Source of the DNA: Hetaerina americana
Lineage: Eukaryota > Arthropoda > Insecta > Odonata > Calopterygidae
Direction of reading: 5' to 3'
Assembly (NCBI GenBank): GCA_022747635.1
Contig: JAKTNV010000011.1
Location: 17,769,975 to 17,833,974, forward strand
Length of the DNA: 64,000 nt
The notes below the pieces were generated by a model. That model was not told where the DNA came from. It searched no databases and worked only from the letters and a program-made list of their open reading frames with translations. The number at the start of each line of letters is the position of its first letter. The stretch's first letter is position 1. Below, piece by piece: positions 35,466 to 46,733 of the stretch. A program made the position numbers and the translations under genes.

Positions 35466-36279
35466 TAGCTTGTCTACACATCTACATATACATCGTCCAT
35501 AAGAGTACCCCACTCCGTAGTTATGTACATGTTGCAGGCGGGGGTTCAATATTACTATTGTATAATTTGGTGTTAAGGCAATTGAGAAAATCATTGTGAA
35601 TTCAACAGTGTATTCATTTGGTAGAGTATTAAGTACGAAGGAACGATGAAATAAAGGAGACTCACGATTTAACTTCTTAGATCGGCATTATATGGTGCGA
35701 GAAATCACCGCGCAGGTACTTTTCTATGTTAACGAAATGTAGCACCTTCATTGCACCTTGTGGCCCTGTGCGTAAAAGTGATAAAGAAGGAAGGCGATAA
35801 CAATGGAGGTTGCTTCAGTCATTACACATCGTTTAAAAAGTTCCGCAATATTCTCCGACTTGCCAATCGAAGGGATTGAATTGTGAATTTCCGATAGATA
35901 CAACGATTTCTTCGCTTGAGTAGAGCCTATGGAAGTGAGGGGTGACTTACTATGGCCGAAAGCAAATATAGGGGATGATGGTGTAGATGGTAACTTGGAA
36001 GGCAGTCGACCGGATAGGCGAGCAACGGTCCGGATCGGGATGGATGTGTCCAAGAAACTCTTATTTCAGAGAAAGGGGGTTTGCAATTGCGAAGAAACGC
36101 TAGTGAATGCCGACTTCTACCACTAGTTTGGCGGAGAATATTTAAACAAGGAATATGCCAAAAGGAATAAAATTGCGTGATATTAATTCACAAGTAATAT
36201 TGATTACGTTTGGTGGATAGGAGTACATTATAATATAGTATAAATAGTTAAATTATAAAACGAGGCTGTTGACAACAAG
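35466..36279. other. No gene recognised
   Basis: Frames at 35748-36053 (minus) and 35929-36126 (plus) overlap in antisense and have no known domain. Confidence 0.4.
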
Positions 36280-36703
36280 AGCAAAAGAAATGTGGTGGAA
36301 TATTCAGTGCAAGGGTATAAAAAGTCTACAGAGGAGAGGTGAAGTTGGTTCAGAATGGAAGAAGGTTAAAACCCGGTGAGGAAATAAGAAGGGAAAACGT
36401 AGCAAACAATCAAAGATAAGGGAGGAAAATATTAATTGAACTAGAAAAGATCCAGGAGAGGTGGAAGAAATGTATTGAGGAATTGTATGGTAAAGTAATC
36501 AGACAAACTCAATTAGACATAGAGTGAAAATATGACGTAGATAAGGATAACCTAGGTCTAGGCTTAGTCGATAGCGAGATAGAAAGAGCGATAAGGGATT
36601 TGAAATTAAATGAGGCCGTGGGGGTAGACAGTATTCCCGGCGTTCTTCTCAAGGGTTTAGAAAAAAGTGGAGGGAAGACTTTTTATGGGCTAATTCATAG
36701 TAC

Positions 36704-36788
<85 letters not shown>

Positions 36789-37865
36789 TGAGAAATTTGT
36801 CCGGAAAACTTTGTGAAATCAGTGCTTGTTCCAATTCTAACTAAAGGTAAGGTAGTCATAATAAAAACTTCGTTGCAATGTAAGGTAGTCATATGTGAGG
36901 AATGCAGAATAATAAGTTTGATTTCGCACGCAGCGAAATTGGTTCTCAGGGTCATCAACCAGAGGATGGAGAGTAGAGCACATGAATACTTTGGGCATGA
37001 TCAGATTGGGTTCTGGAAGGAGAGAGGCACACATAATGCCATTGCAGTAATGAGAGAAACATATTATACAATTAGTATGTATTCGAATGCTTCGTAGATT
37101 TTGAAAAGGCGTTTGATAGAGTAAATAATGTAGATTTAATACGTAAAAGAGTAGATTTAAGGGATAGAAGACGTACACATGTGGATCCGTAACCTATATA
37201 TGCCTCAGACAGCTGAGGTGCGGTGGAAGAAACCGGATGGGTTGTGTTGGGAAGAGGAGTAAGGCAGGGGTGCCACTTATTAACGTTGATATTCAACGTA
37301 CAGGTGGGGGAAATGATTAGAAAGGAATGAGACACACTGGATATAGGAATGAAAGTCAGCGGGGAATTCATGAAACCAATTAGGTTTGTGGATGATCAAG
37401 CTTTAGTTTGTCAGTCAGCCAGGGCTTGCAAACTCTGCTGAGTGCATTGAGACGTTAGTGTGAGAAGTATGAGATTAGAATAAATGTAAATAAAAAAAAG
37501 TCAATGCACTTGCCTAGAAAGAGAAAAGCTAAGCTAAATTCTGAAATAAATGGGAAAAAATTAGAGCAGGGAGAACAGTTTACGTATCTCGAAAGTGTTT
37601 TGGATCAAAATGGTCAAAGTAGCTGGGACAGAAGGAGAATAATTGCGTTAGTCAAAGGAGCTTTCACAAGTAGTCGGTGACAAGGAGGTTGGGTAAGAAT
37701 GTTAAGAAAATTGTCATGAAACTTTTTATATGAAGCATGGTTTTGTGCGGCGCTAAAACATGGTCACTGAAGCAAGAGAATAGACGTGGCTTTGATAGAG
37801 GCTTTTGAAATGTGGGTGAGGTGAATGATGGAGATGGTGAAGTGGATAGAAAGAAAAGAATTGTT
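36280..37865 (+). mobile_element. LINE B, longest copy (decayed EN-RT element)
   Basis: In broken frames the order is WWNIQCKG; ELEKIQERWKKCIEELYG (pre-RT linker); DSEIERAIRDLKLNEAVGVD and SIPGVLLKGL; then RT with ECRIISLISHAAKLVLRVIN, QIGFWKERGTHNAI, CFVDFEKAFDRVNN, GVRQG (reading GRGVRQGC-like), and a FVDDQALV box in place of FADDQA. It ends with a thumb region and the ALKHGHx-SKRID and EAFEMW words. It resembles RTE-like EN-RT proteins common in arthropods. Multiple stops, frameshifts and a (TA)n insertion make it non-functional. The 3' UTR is missing. Confidence 0.85.
36706..36785. repeat. (TA)n microsatellite inside LINE B RT
   Basis: About 80 bp of (TA)n between LIHSTG and EKFVRK-like codons, interrupting the RT region where related proteins read straight through. 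Confidence 0.95.
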
Positions 37866-38233
37866 CCACTCGTGACATTATTTCGTGTTGAAATACGTAA
37901 TATTTGCCAATGAAAATTTTATTTTTCATGACCTGGGTTCCGACGCTTCGTGAAATCTTATTGCATTTTTGTATTTTATTATTTAAAGCAACTCATGATT
38001 GAGGTATATGAAGAAATATGACAAAAGTGGACATATTTCACTCAATACTTACATATAGTAAAATTCCTCAATAAGGTTACAAATGCGTAGCAATGCAATA
38101 ATTTCTTTACTTCATTGCGCTTCACAAGTTTCTCCTCTCATTACGTATTTTATCTCCAGGTAATCAAAAAGACTCCCAGTAATTGGGAAGCCTTAAGTTT
38201 GATTAGATATCTTAATAAATTTCCTGAAGATTC
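37866..38233. other. No gene recognised
   Basis: TTTTCATGACCTGGGTTCCG at about 37925 resembles half of the inverted repeats at 11.5 and 20.3 kb; nothing else was identified. Confidence 0.35.
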
Positions 38234-38325
38234 AATCTACATCTACGTGTAAGCAATACCTCACAAGCCGACGCTTGGGCGTGTGACGGGAGGTATTTGG
38301 GCAACTATCATATAAGCCTGAATAT
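38234..38325 (-). mobile_element. LINE A 3' tail
   Basis: AATCTACATCTACGTGTAAG then CAATACCTCACAAGCCGACG, the hairpin and GGGAGGTATTTGGGCAACTA. Confidence 0.78.
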
Positions 38326-40687
38326 TACACACATAATATTTATATGAGTATATATACAACTCTCATGCGTATAGTACACGCCAAAAATATCATTTAATGG
38401 TTGTTGCGCTTGTCCAATTCATCAAAGTTTTCTCTACTAGTTAATTTAATATTTTTTCAGCTCTCGAGTTCGATTTTATTATGTATGCTTATCGATGGAG
38501 ATAAGTACGAGATTATGAATTTGTCGGTGACCGCGTCTATCTCTCTCTTATTTTATCCTGATAATCGAATATTCCGATGTAGTTTGGTTCCATAATTATC
38601 CAATGAGTTGTCAGAAAGCTCATGTGCCCTGTACATTTCTAAATTCCTATGCCTTGCTTGCTTTAGTCGTTGATGAACAGGTTCCAAGCCTAAATCCTCC
38701 AGCATACCCTCACGCTGACGCGCTTCTCGTAGCAATAATTTATCAACTTAGCGGAATTTTGAAGGGTTTTACATTCTCGGGTTTCACTGCGTTGTTGTTT
38801 AATGCTGACAACAGTGGTGAACCCCGAGAATGCCAACAACAACGCGGTGAAACCCGAGAGTGCAAAATCCTTCAAACCACCGCCGCGAAAACCTACGCAG
38901 CCATATATTTAACAGAATTTTTCTTGATATTATCTATTTCTTTTTTTCCTAATTTTTAGCTTCATCTAATTTTTTTTTCGTATTCTAGTTTTTCCCACTC
39001 TTTTCACGATCTAATTCTGTAATTTATACGTTTTCTCACATGGATACCAAATACTTGCCGCATATTCTAAATGCGGCCCAGTTAAAGCGAAGAAAAAACC
39101 TTTCTTCTACTTCTACATTACCAGTTATATTATTTGGAGATTTGTTAGATCATGACTGATTACCCAGAGATATTACGGGTAACATGAAGGTGTCGCATAG
39201 TGACGAAACTCAGGTCATGTACAATATAATATCGGAGGAAACCTTCTTATATATGTCAATGTTCTACAATAAAATGACCATATTTTCGTAATTTTGGTTG
39301 TGGACCAGATCTTTTGGCTTTTTCGATGAGATCGCCTCAATTATCTCCCCTCCCCATGGGGCCTATGTAAGAATCATTTCGTTTGAAAAGAGCGAGAGAG
39401 AGAGAGAGAGAGGGAGAGAGAGGGAGAGAAGGTTCGACCGGGGATAGTGGGCGCAGCACGATACGAAGGCGGGTTCCCCCTTAGCAAGGGAGGACTTATA
39501 TCCGCCATAAAGGTAGACAAGTGAATGCAGAAATGCACTCACCTACGAAGGATGGCGGAGCAAGAAAGGGGGGCATGGGGCATTATTCCCATCGCCTCGC
39601 CATCACCCTACCTCATTCCATTTGTGAGAGGCACTCCGTGGTATAGACTAGGTGTATGCCATACATGCACCTTTCTCCTACTCTCTCTCCCTCCTCAGTC
39701 GCATATTGGTACTATCATTTACAAATGTCTGTAGTCAGCCTAGGACGCACTGAAAATTAGGGAAAGTTGATGACTTTCGCCCAGCATCATTTACGCAATG
39801 CTTATTTCAGACCTGATTTTAAAATAATTCAATCGTACCGTTTGAAAGGGGGAATGGTATTTGATATAAAAATACATGTCGAAATCAATTTTCAGTACCG
39901 AAAACGTGAATTATTGAGATATATTTTCTATCCATTTGTTGAGTCCAATTGCCAAACACTGATGCGTAGGTGAGTTTCAAGGACCTGCCGCTTGTGGCGA
40001 TGGAATCCACGCTTTTATATTAGACCGTTTTTTTGTGTTACGCCGGATTAAATTAGCTTGGACGAGAGAGACCGCAGGTTAATTTGGAATATTTACCAAA
40101 ATACAATTGAGGCACATTCGAAAACAATTTTTGAAAGTGCTTATATCTTTATTGTGAAATATTTTTGCACGGAATTAGCATAGCATTTTCTTGCGAATAA
40201 TTGCCCGTAATTATTTTCTTTCCGGATTGTGTCGTTTGGCAACCGAAATATCACAGCCGTCACCTCGTCGGAAACTTGGGTTAATCCTGATCGGACGAGT
40301 ACTTAATATTAATCTAAATTCTAAGGTAAACAGTGGCGTTGACGGGGAAAAAAGTGAAAGCGTTTGAGCGTGAGAAAAATTTAAACGCGAAGAATGAGTG
40401 AGTTGGATCGTCTTTGAAGGATCCATCCGAGACTTTGCGTAAAAATTCGCATCCAATGAATTGGACATCCTTATTTCATTTGCTGAAGTGAGCATCGTCT
40501 AAAATGGCCTTCACGCCTACCTTCAATAGCTGGCCAGAGCTTTCACTTCTCTGATTTACGTAAATATGTCTCAGCCTAAGTGCCTGCTACCCATTGCAAT
40601 TCAACTAACGAGTAAACGAAAGTTTTCATCTCTCCCGAATTGACGGCACACTGATGACTACCTATAGGCTTCTGAAAATGGGTTATC
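38326..40687. other. Mostly quiet; palindrome 38757-38873 and (GA)n at 39388-39432
   Basis: No convincing gene. The frame 38603-38959 (118 codons, plus) runs across the palindrome and has no domain. A (GA)n tract lies at 39388-39432. Confidence 0.45.
38757..38873. repeat. Inverted repeat with ~42-bp arms
   Basis: TTTTGAAGGGTTTTACATTC-TCGGGTTTCACTGCGTTGTTG on the left recurs inverted as CAACGCGGTGAAACCCGAGA to about 38873. The spacer itself repeats the GAACCCCGAGAATGCC motif. The arms are 85-90% complementary by eye. Confidence 0.82.
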
Positions 40688-41035
40688 TGCATCTAAATCT
40701 ACATAATACCTCGCAATTCGCCGCAAGGGCGTGTGGCGGGGGGTGTTAGGTCACCTCATGTAAAAGGGAACAAAAGCACATGCAAAATCAATACATCCAT
40801 GCAAACCTATACCTAAAAACCTATACCCAAGGTGGCGTATACATTCATGCAAAAATCCTTTCAACTTAAACGCATACAAATACATATACTATCAACTAAA
40901 AAACAATTGCTCTTGTACAAGGATGTTGTAAAAAATGTATTCAATAATTTGCAAGCTAGAATTTGACAATTAAGAAGCGAAATTCCACTACCACAAGGAC
41001 ATGCAACAAACAACGGTCTCCTCCCCCTAGATCAC
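40688..41035 (-). mobile_element. LINE A 3' UTR copy
   Basis: The terminus CATCTAAATCTACATAATACC, hairpin, CCTCATGTAAAAGGGAAC and a long 3' UTR with CATTCATGCAAAAATCCTTT-CAACTTAAACGC and AGAAGCGAAATTCCACTACC. This copy shows what the UTR interrupted by mariner at 58173 looked like before insertion. Confidence 0.88.
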
Positions 41036-41063
41036 CGGTAGGGAATGAATGGTATGGGGGCAA

Positions 41064-41465
41064 TTGGATCGGTGCGGTGGCTAGTTCACCAGCTTCCTGT
41101 GTAGAGGATTTTGATTCCCTGTGGTGGGATACCCTGCGGTATCCGGATCCCTACTGGGGGGGAATTACATAGAGCACGGGATCCATCGGATTGGGCGTTA
41201 AATTGGGTGCGCCCTTTTGGGGAATAGAACCCGTGGCCTTGGAAACAGCAGGTTAGGTATAGGGGACAAAGATGTCGGCTGTTTTTTGTGTTTTAGAGCC
41301 ATATCAAATTCTTAGAAAGACACGTCGGCGCACATCAACAGCCTGCGAGAAGGATTTCTTAGACTGTGACCCCATACAGTACCCAGGTGTCAAGTGATGA
41401 GTACTTCAGGTGGGATACACTATCCGTCAGATGGGACGTTAAACTGTATGACCCCTTGGCGAATA
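41064..41465 (+). mobile_element. SINE2-related sequence (diverged, two parts)
   Basis: The first part (41069-41215) has GGATCGGTGCGGTGGCTAG (head) and CCATCGGATTGGGCGTTA. The second (about 41390-41465) repeats the later SINE2 block (ATGAGTACTTCAGG ... GTCAGATGGGACGTTAAACT ... CCCCTTGGCG). Between them is sequence found only here and, inverted, at 46.8 kb. It may be a distinct SINE2 subfamily or a nested pair. Confidence 0.65.
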
Positions 41466-41640
41466 GCGTTATCTACATCTACGTCTACTAAATACCACGC
41501 AATCCACCGAAAGGGCGTGTGGTGGGGGATGTTAGGCCACCACCCGTAAACTAAAATAAAATCACATGCGAAACCAAATCATGTTACCTCTACACAAATA
41601 TTAGTTTGATTATGCACTCGACAAACCTTAATCACAAAAT
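41466..41640 (-). mobile_element. LINE A 3' tail, inverted twin of 46580-46733
   Basis: ATCTACATCTACGTCTACTAA, then the hairpin with CCACC/GGTGG pairing, and CACCACCCGTAAACTAAAATA. It is almost identical, in reverse orientation, to 46580-46733, and both are joined to the same SINE2-related segment. Confidence 0.88.
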
Positions 41641-42024
41641 TTTCAGTTATCCCTACAGCACTTAATTAATTATTGGATCGATTTTAATGCAAATCTGGCA
41701 ATTCCTGCGGTGAGATTGATTCGATGATTGATTTATTACGTTCTTTGATGGATTTCAAATAGGTAACAATCTGGCGTTTATCATGTGCTCACACTAAGTG
41801 AAATTTAGACGGCTTAGTTTACCCTTTTATACATCCATATAAATATCGGTGGATCGAAGTTTTAAGTAATATTTTTTCCTCAGAGTGAACGCTATTCAAA
41901 ACTCCGTAATAACTTTCTCAAAGCATATGAGTGGGGCTTAAAATGTCCCTTCGGCACATCCTCTTTAATATTTCCGTTGTTCACTACCAAGAGGCATATA
42001 TCCGGGAATTTTTCTATTGAAAAA
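41641..42024. other. No gene recognised
   Basis: Unassigned A/T-rich DNA next to the PLE2 insertion. Confidence 0.4.
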
Positions 42025-42080
42025 ATGTGATCATTCTATTCAGGAAGTTCTCTCGGGTTTCCCACCGGGTCAGCGTGGTG

Positions 42081-42130
42081 TGCACCGACGTTTCGACGGC
42101 TAACTCTGCCATCGTCTTCAGGGTGAAGTG
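42081..42130 (-). ncRNA. Hammerhead ribozyme candidate in PLE2 end
   Basis: The minus strand gives stem I CACC/GGTG, core CTGAAGA, stem II GATGGC/GCCGTC (one G-T pair), GAAA, minimal stem III AC/GT and cleavage C. All conserved hammerhead parts are present in order. The short stem III is as described for Penelope-associated hammerheads that act as dimers. One extra C precedes stem II. Confidence 0.6.
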
Positions 42131-42172
42131 CAGAGCAATGAATTCGCCATGTATTTATACCCTGTCGTAGGG

Positions 42173-43567
42173 TCAGGTGTCCTCCGATTGGTCCGATGTG
42201 TTCCCAAGTGCCGAGCCGCCCCGGTGACGTCTCGTACTTTCAATTTTTCTCAGCACAGGTCTCCACGTGCTGCTGATCTGGAAGCCAGTGTCCCTGTTGA
42301 AGGTATTCTGTCCTTCCAGTCGGATTTCCACGGCTTCCTTCGCCACTCGGTCCCAGTAGCCGTTCGTGTGACAAAGCCTTTTGGTGCTCCCCCAGTCAAT
42401 CCGATGACCATGCGTGATGCTGTGTTCGGCGACTGCAGACTTCTCAGGGTAATGGAGTCTGATGCATCGCTCATGCTCCGTTAGTCGCTTTTCAATTGTG
42501 CGGCCAGTCTCCCCGATGTATACCTGGCCGCACTCACACGGGATCCGGTATACCCCCGGCGCCTTCAAACCCCGTTCGTCTTTTGCCGTGCCAAGGAAGT
42601 TCTTCAATTTTCCTTGTGGCTTGTGGATGGTTTCCACTTTATGTTTCCTTAGTATCCTGGAGATCTTATGGGATACCGTGGAAACAAAGGGGATGCTGAC
42701 CCTGGCAACGGGTTTTTCTCTTTCCTCTCTCTGACGGTCGTTTCTGGTGAAGGCCCTTTTAAGGGCCAAATTGACCTCCCGGCTTGTGTATCCATTCTGA
42801 AGGAAAGTATTTTTCAGGTGATGAACTTCTGCCTCCAAACCTTCCTGGTCTGACACGCATTTTGCCCGGTGGATGAGCGTTGACATAACCCCTCGTTTTT
42901 GGGCAGGGTGATGGTGGCTTTTCCCGTTCAAATAGAGATTGGTGTGGGTAGGCTTCCTATACACCTTGTGGCCTAAGCTCCCGTCCGCTTTCCTTTCAAT
43001 TAGGATATCCAGGAAGGGCAGCCGACCGTTGCTCTCAATCTCCATGGTGAACTGGATGCTGGGATGAATGCTATTCATGTGGCCAAGGAAGTTGGTGATG
43101 GTGTCCGGTCCATGCGGCCATATGATGAAGGTATCGTCCACATACCTGAAGAAATGCCTCGGTTTTAGTGGGGCCGTTCTAAGTGCCCTCTCCTCGAACT
43201 CCTCCATGTAGAAATTGGCAATCGCCGGAGACAATGGAGAGCCCATGGGGACGCCTTCCACTTGCTCGTAAAACTTCTTTTGGTATTGAAAATACGTCGA
43301 GGTCAGCACGTGGCGGAAGAGATCCACGATTTTGCTGTCAAACTTCTCTTCCAGCAGCAGTATGGTGTCCTTCACCGGAATCTTAGTAAATAAGGACACA
43401 ACGTCGAAACTTACAAGAATGTCATGCTGATCCAGCTTAATGGTCCGTAGCGTCTGGACGAACTCTGCGGAGTTTTTGATGTGGTGCTCACACGACCCCA
43501 CGTAAGGTGCAAGGACACCCGTCAGGTACCTCGCCAGATGGTATGTTGGAGCCCCAATGGCACTCAC
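42173..43567 (-). CDS. PLE2 reverse transcriptase + GIY-YIG endonuclease (5'-truncated)
   Basis: A 464-codon uninterrupted frame. RT motifs: SAIGAPTYHLARYL, ILVSFDVVSLFTKIPV (catalytic Asp), GVPMGSPLSPAIANFYME, FFRYVDDTFIIW (YVDD), LPFLDILIERK and YRKPTHTNLYLNGKSHHHP. The C-terminal third carries APGVYRIPCECGQVYIGETG (GIY-YIG with CxC), RTIEKRLTEHERC, AVAEHSITHGHRI and EAVEIRLEGQNTFNRDTGF. The N-terminal RT fingers region is missing because the copy is truncated by an inverted end copy. The Met used as start is internal to the ancestral protein. The uninterrupted frame suggests a fairly recent insertion. It would not be expected to be autonomous. Confidence 0.94.
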   Translation of the reverse strand: MSAIGAPTYHLARYLTGVLAPYVGSCEHHIKNSAEFVQTLRTIKLDQHDILVSFDVVSLFTKIPVKDTILLLEEKFDSKIVDLFRHVLTSTYFQYQKKFYEQVEGVPMGSPLSPAIANFYMEEFEERALRTAPLKPRHFFRYVDDTFIIWPHGPDTITNFLGHMNSIHPSIQFTMEIESNGRLPFLDILIERKADGSLGHKVYRKPTHTNLYLNGKSHHHPAQKRGVMSTLIHRAKCVSDQEGLEAEVHHLKNTFLQNGYTSREVNLALKRAFTRNDRQREEREKPVARVSIPFVSTVSHKISRILRKHKVETIHKPQGKLKNFLGTAKDERGLKAPGVYRIPCECGQVYIGETGRTIEKRLTEHERCIRLHYPEKSAVAEHSITHGHRIDWGSTKRLCHTNGYWDRVAKEAVEIRLEGQNTFNRDTGFQISSTWRPVLRKIESTRRHRGGSALGNTSDQSEDT

Positions 43568-43794
43568 AATGGGTCTTATGGGAGTACCCTCCTTATGGGT
43601 ACCCTCCTTAGTACCCTCTTATACACCACGCTGACCCGGTGGGAAACCCGAGAGAACTTCCTGAATACAATACGCCGGGAAAAACTGAGATCCTTCATGT
43701 GATCATTCTGCTTGTGTATTTACCAAATAAAGTCGAAATTGGATGGGCAAACAGACTAATCATCCAAACGCTTCTAATCTCAAAACATTCAAAT

Positions 43795-43900
43795 TCCCTT
43801 TATTTCTCGTCTCCCTTCATTCCGTCCAACATGCGAATTCCCTTCCTCCACATTTCTAGCTGGCTTGACAACTATCGCAGACTTCAAAAAGGAAATATTT
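43795..43900 (-). mobile_element. LINE B scrap
   Basis: CTCCCTTCATTCCGTCCAAC is the complement of LINE B LDGMKG codons; about 100 bp are recognisable, directly beside PLE2. Confidence 0.5.
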
Positions 43901-44187
43901 CCTGTATACATGGCTCTAGGTGTACAATTTACTACTGCGAACCTGCGTTAATACAGAATCCATTTAAATAATAGTTAAAACGTACAAACACAAATGAGGG
44001 TCCGAAGAATCTATCGCAGCCGTGGAGAAACATTAATTTTTGATTAATGGAATCATAGTAAATAATTTGCCATTAAAGTTGTGATGAATTGCGAATGTTC
44101 TGTTACTGATTAATTTATTAAATCCTTTCGCATGTAAAACAAGATCGAAACATTTTGGATGGTGGTCTTGATATATAAAAAAAACCA
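43901..44187. other. No gene recognised
   Basis: Unassigned A/T-rich stretch between the LINE B scrap and SINE1. Confidence 0.4.
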
Positions 44188-44457
44188 TAACGCAGTTATA
44201 AACCCGAAGGTAGATTTCATAGTTGATAGTAGATTTCGTCCAATACTAAGCCCAACGGTGTGTGAAATTCACACATCAGGGTAATAAGGGAGCAGTTCCT
44301 TTCCCTGGTGGTTTCCTGGGAAGTTATGGCCCCTAAGCAATCACACAACTCAGGTGAAGCTGAGTGCGCGGAGACGTACCCGGGAATAGATTCTGGGTCC
44401 TCCGGTAGGTAGACCTATTACGATGACCAGTAGTCCAACGGTCTACCCCAGGAATAC
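44188..44457 (-). mobile_element. SINE1 copy, diverged
   Basis: Minus-strand order: GGTATTCCTGGGGTAGACCG (head), a decayed B box, then AGCTTCACCTGAG, GGAAAGGAACTGC and TGTGTGAATTTCACACACCG. The head is again followed outward by an A/T run and (TA)n. Confidence 0.82.
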
Positions 44458-44478
44458 CACTTCCCCCTTAATAATTAA

Positions 44479-44480
<2 letters not shown>

Positions 44481-44525
<45 letters not shown>
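44481..44525. repeat. (TA)n microsatellite
   Basis: About 45 bp of (TA)n upstream of the SINE1 head. Confidence 0.95.
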
Positions 44526-44530
<5 letters not shown>

Positions 44531-45867
44531 CACATACACGTTTATATACATAGGGCATGTGTACATTTGTTTATTTATACATTAATACATATACCTTCAA
44601 GGCTACCCAAAGTAACTCCAGAGCTGTAGTCTCTGCTAAAGTACGGATTTTCTATTTATGTCTCGTATACTGAAGTAATAAACATAATATTATTATGCAT
44701 ATACATAAACATAATATGAAAGGAAAATAAAAGTCCATTCTTCATTAATATTTTATAATAAAACGCAAAAATAACGTGATGTTGGAGTCAATAGTTTTGC
44801 GCGAGACTCCTTTTCTAAACTTTGTCATGTTGATATTAATTTTTAGCGCAGTTAAATTATGCATTAGGTTTACATACTCTTACCCCATGATCACAAATTG
44901 ACTATTAACTAAATTAAAACACTTTTTCATCTATTAACCCGAGTTTACCGTGATTAAAGTAATGCGACTACGTGGCAAATTAAAAAATGAATTCAAATGA
45001 ATTATAATGATGATTTCCATGCATCGGTTGGTAGGAAGAAATAGTACGTACAATCGCAAATTCACGCACGCATGTTTGGAAAAAAATATTTAAAACTTCC
45101 TTACACATTAGGATCATTAAAATGGAAATATTTTGGAATACATGAGCTGAGAGCTTGAATAATCCAATATATATGCATTTATGCTTCCAACTAAAACCAC
45201 CAATACTCTGTAACTTCCTTCAAACTTCAGTAAACTTTTATTTTGCTAGCTACTAATTGCTTGGATTAAATGAAAGTCATGCACAAAGGGTGCGTAATTA
45301 GATAAGTACATTTATTAATGTTAATAATTTTACAAAATAAATTTATATCAACGTCCATAATAGTTCACATGAAACGAAACTTTTTTAAGCACACTACAAT
45401 AAGGAGGTAAAAAATGAAAGTTTTCTTGCTTGATTTCGACCCAGCTGAGCATGGTCGCCTAATTACCGAGGGAGTAATTCAAATTTTATATTTCACCCCA
45501 ACGTTCTCGCACTTTACTTTTTCATCGCATTTTACGTGAAGCGATGCAAAATTCAGATTTCATTTCGCCACGCAAATGAACGAAAGTGTGGAGGGGCCTT
45601 TTTTTCCTGACGCAGAGCAAAAGGAATTGCATTTTAGATCCGGACAGACTGGCGACCTCTTCACTTTCTTCGAAATCGCTGCCCCCGCCAACTGACGTTA
45701 AGGAGAGATAAAGAGGAATGGATGGATAGTCTTCCCTCAAACCCTTTATGAACACGCTCCACCTCGCTCATTTTTTTTCTATTTTCTCCTTAAGTGATCG
45801 CATGCAAAGAATGCTTCACACATCCCTTTTGTCAACGCTTGCGAGAGGGGGACACTTACTAATACTT
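44526..45867. other. Quiet region
   Basis: No transposon or RNA gene recognised. A 77-codon minus frame at 45522-45755 has no known domain. Confidence 0.4.
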
Positions 45868-45995
45868 ATTAGGGGGGTGGCGACCAACGGCAGAGGTCAC
45901 TTGCGCCTTTTGTGACAGGCAGATATGGTAATTTGGGAGAGATAAAATTTTCAAGGAATGAGGAATGGATGATGGAGAAAAACCTGGCATAAGAA
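45868..45995 (-). mobile_element. SINE2 3' fragment
   Basis: GGGGGGTGGCGACCAACGGC, GAGGTCACTTGCGCC and GGAGAAAAACCTGGCATAAG are the complement of the SINE2 3' half (compare 8805-8890), interrupted by a ~45-bp non-matching stretch. Confidence 0.7.
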
Positions 45996-46733
45996 TCAGT
46001 GTACTCAATTAACCCATTATACTCAATGAGGCCCCACCTTGAGTATGCTGCAAGTGTATGTGATCCTCATGAGGTAGGCTTAATTTTGGAACTTGATCGA
46101 GTGCAACTTAGAGCAGCAAGGTTAGTGAAACGTTGTAATGAATAAGGTAGCACTGTCAAGACACCATTGGAAAAATTAATATGAGAGCCTCTTGATGACC
46201 GTAGGCTTGAAAACAGGTAGAATATACTGCGTGAATTTGAGGTAGGTTACTTATCTAAAGATGCTAAGGGCAAATTACATGCCCCACTCACCATGGTAGA
46301 TCAGATCACCAACGTTTATTGTAGAACGGATAGATTTAAAATGTCGTGTTTTCCTCGAGCTATTAGAGATCATAATAGACATGATAGCAATCACGTATGA
46401 GATAATTAGAATTGGTAGTGTATATAATTGTTGATAAGTTGCATGTTTATTCCTGCATGTTATATTTTTTATCGATAGAGCCATCTTTTTTAATATCCTA
46501 CAGCATGATTTGAATGTACGTATCCTGTTATTAAATATTGTTGGATGTAAGGACTTTCTTTAGTGTGATTAAGGTTTGTCGAGTGCATAATCAAACTAAT
46601 ATTTGTGTGGAGGTAACATGATTTGGTTTCGCATGTGATTTTATTTTAGTTTACGGGTGGTGTCCTAACATCCCCCACCACACGCCCTTTCGGTGGATTG
46701 CGTGGTATTTAGTAGACGTAGATGTAGATAACG
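45990..46733 (+). mobile_element. LINE A, 5'-truncated copy
   Basis: The coding end reads LMRPHLEYAASV, DPHEVGLILELDRVQLRAAR, LVKRCNE, then RTDRFKMSCFPRAIRDHN with stops and one shift. The 3' UTR follows from 46410 to TAGTAGACGTAGATG at 46728. It lacks the endonuclease and most of the RT. Confidence 0.88.

Larger units (their letters stand above)
42038..43696 (-). mobile_element. Penelope-like element PLE2
   Basis: It is bounded by the direct repeat ATGTGATCATTCT at 42025-42037 and 43697-43709, an exact 13-bp target duplication. The left 44 bp (42038-42081) recur inverted at about 43623-43666. A ~30-bp extension (43667-43696) lies on the 5' side of the coding strand. It encodes an RT lacking its N-terminus joined in one frame to GIY-YIG. 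A TGGGTACCCTCCTTA repetition marks the 5' junction at about 43580-43615. Confidence 0.93.
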
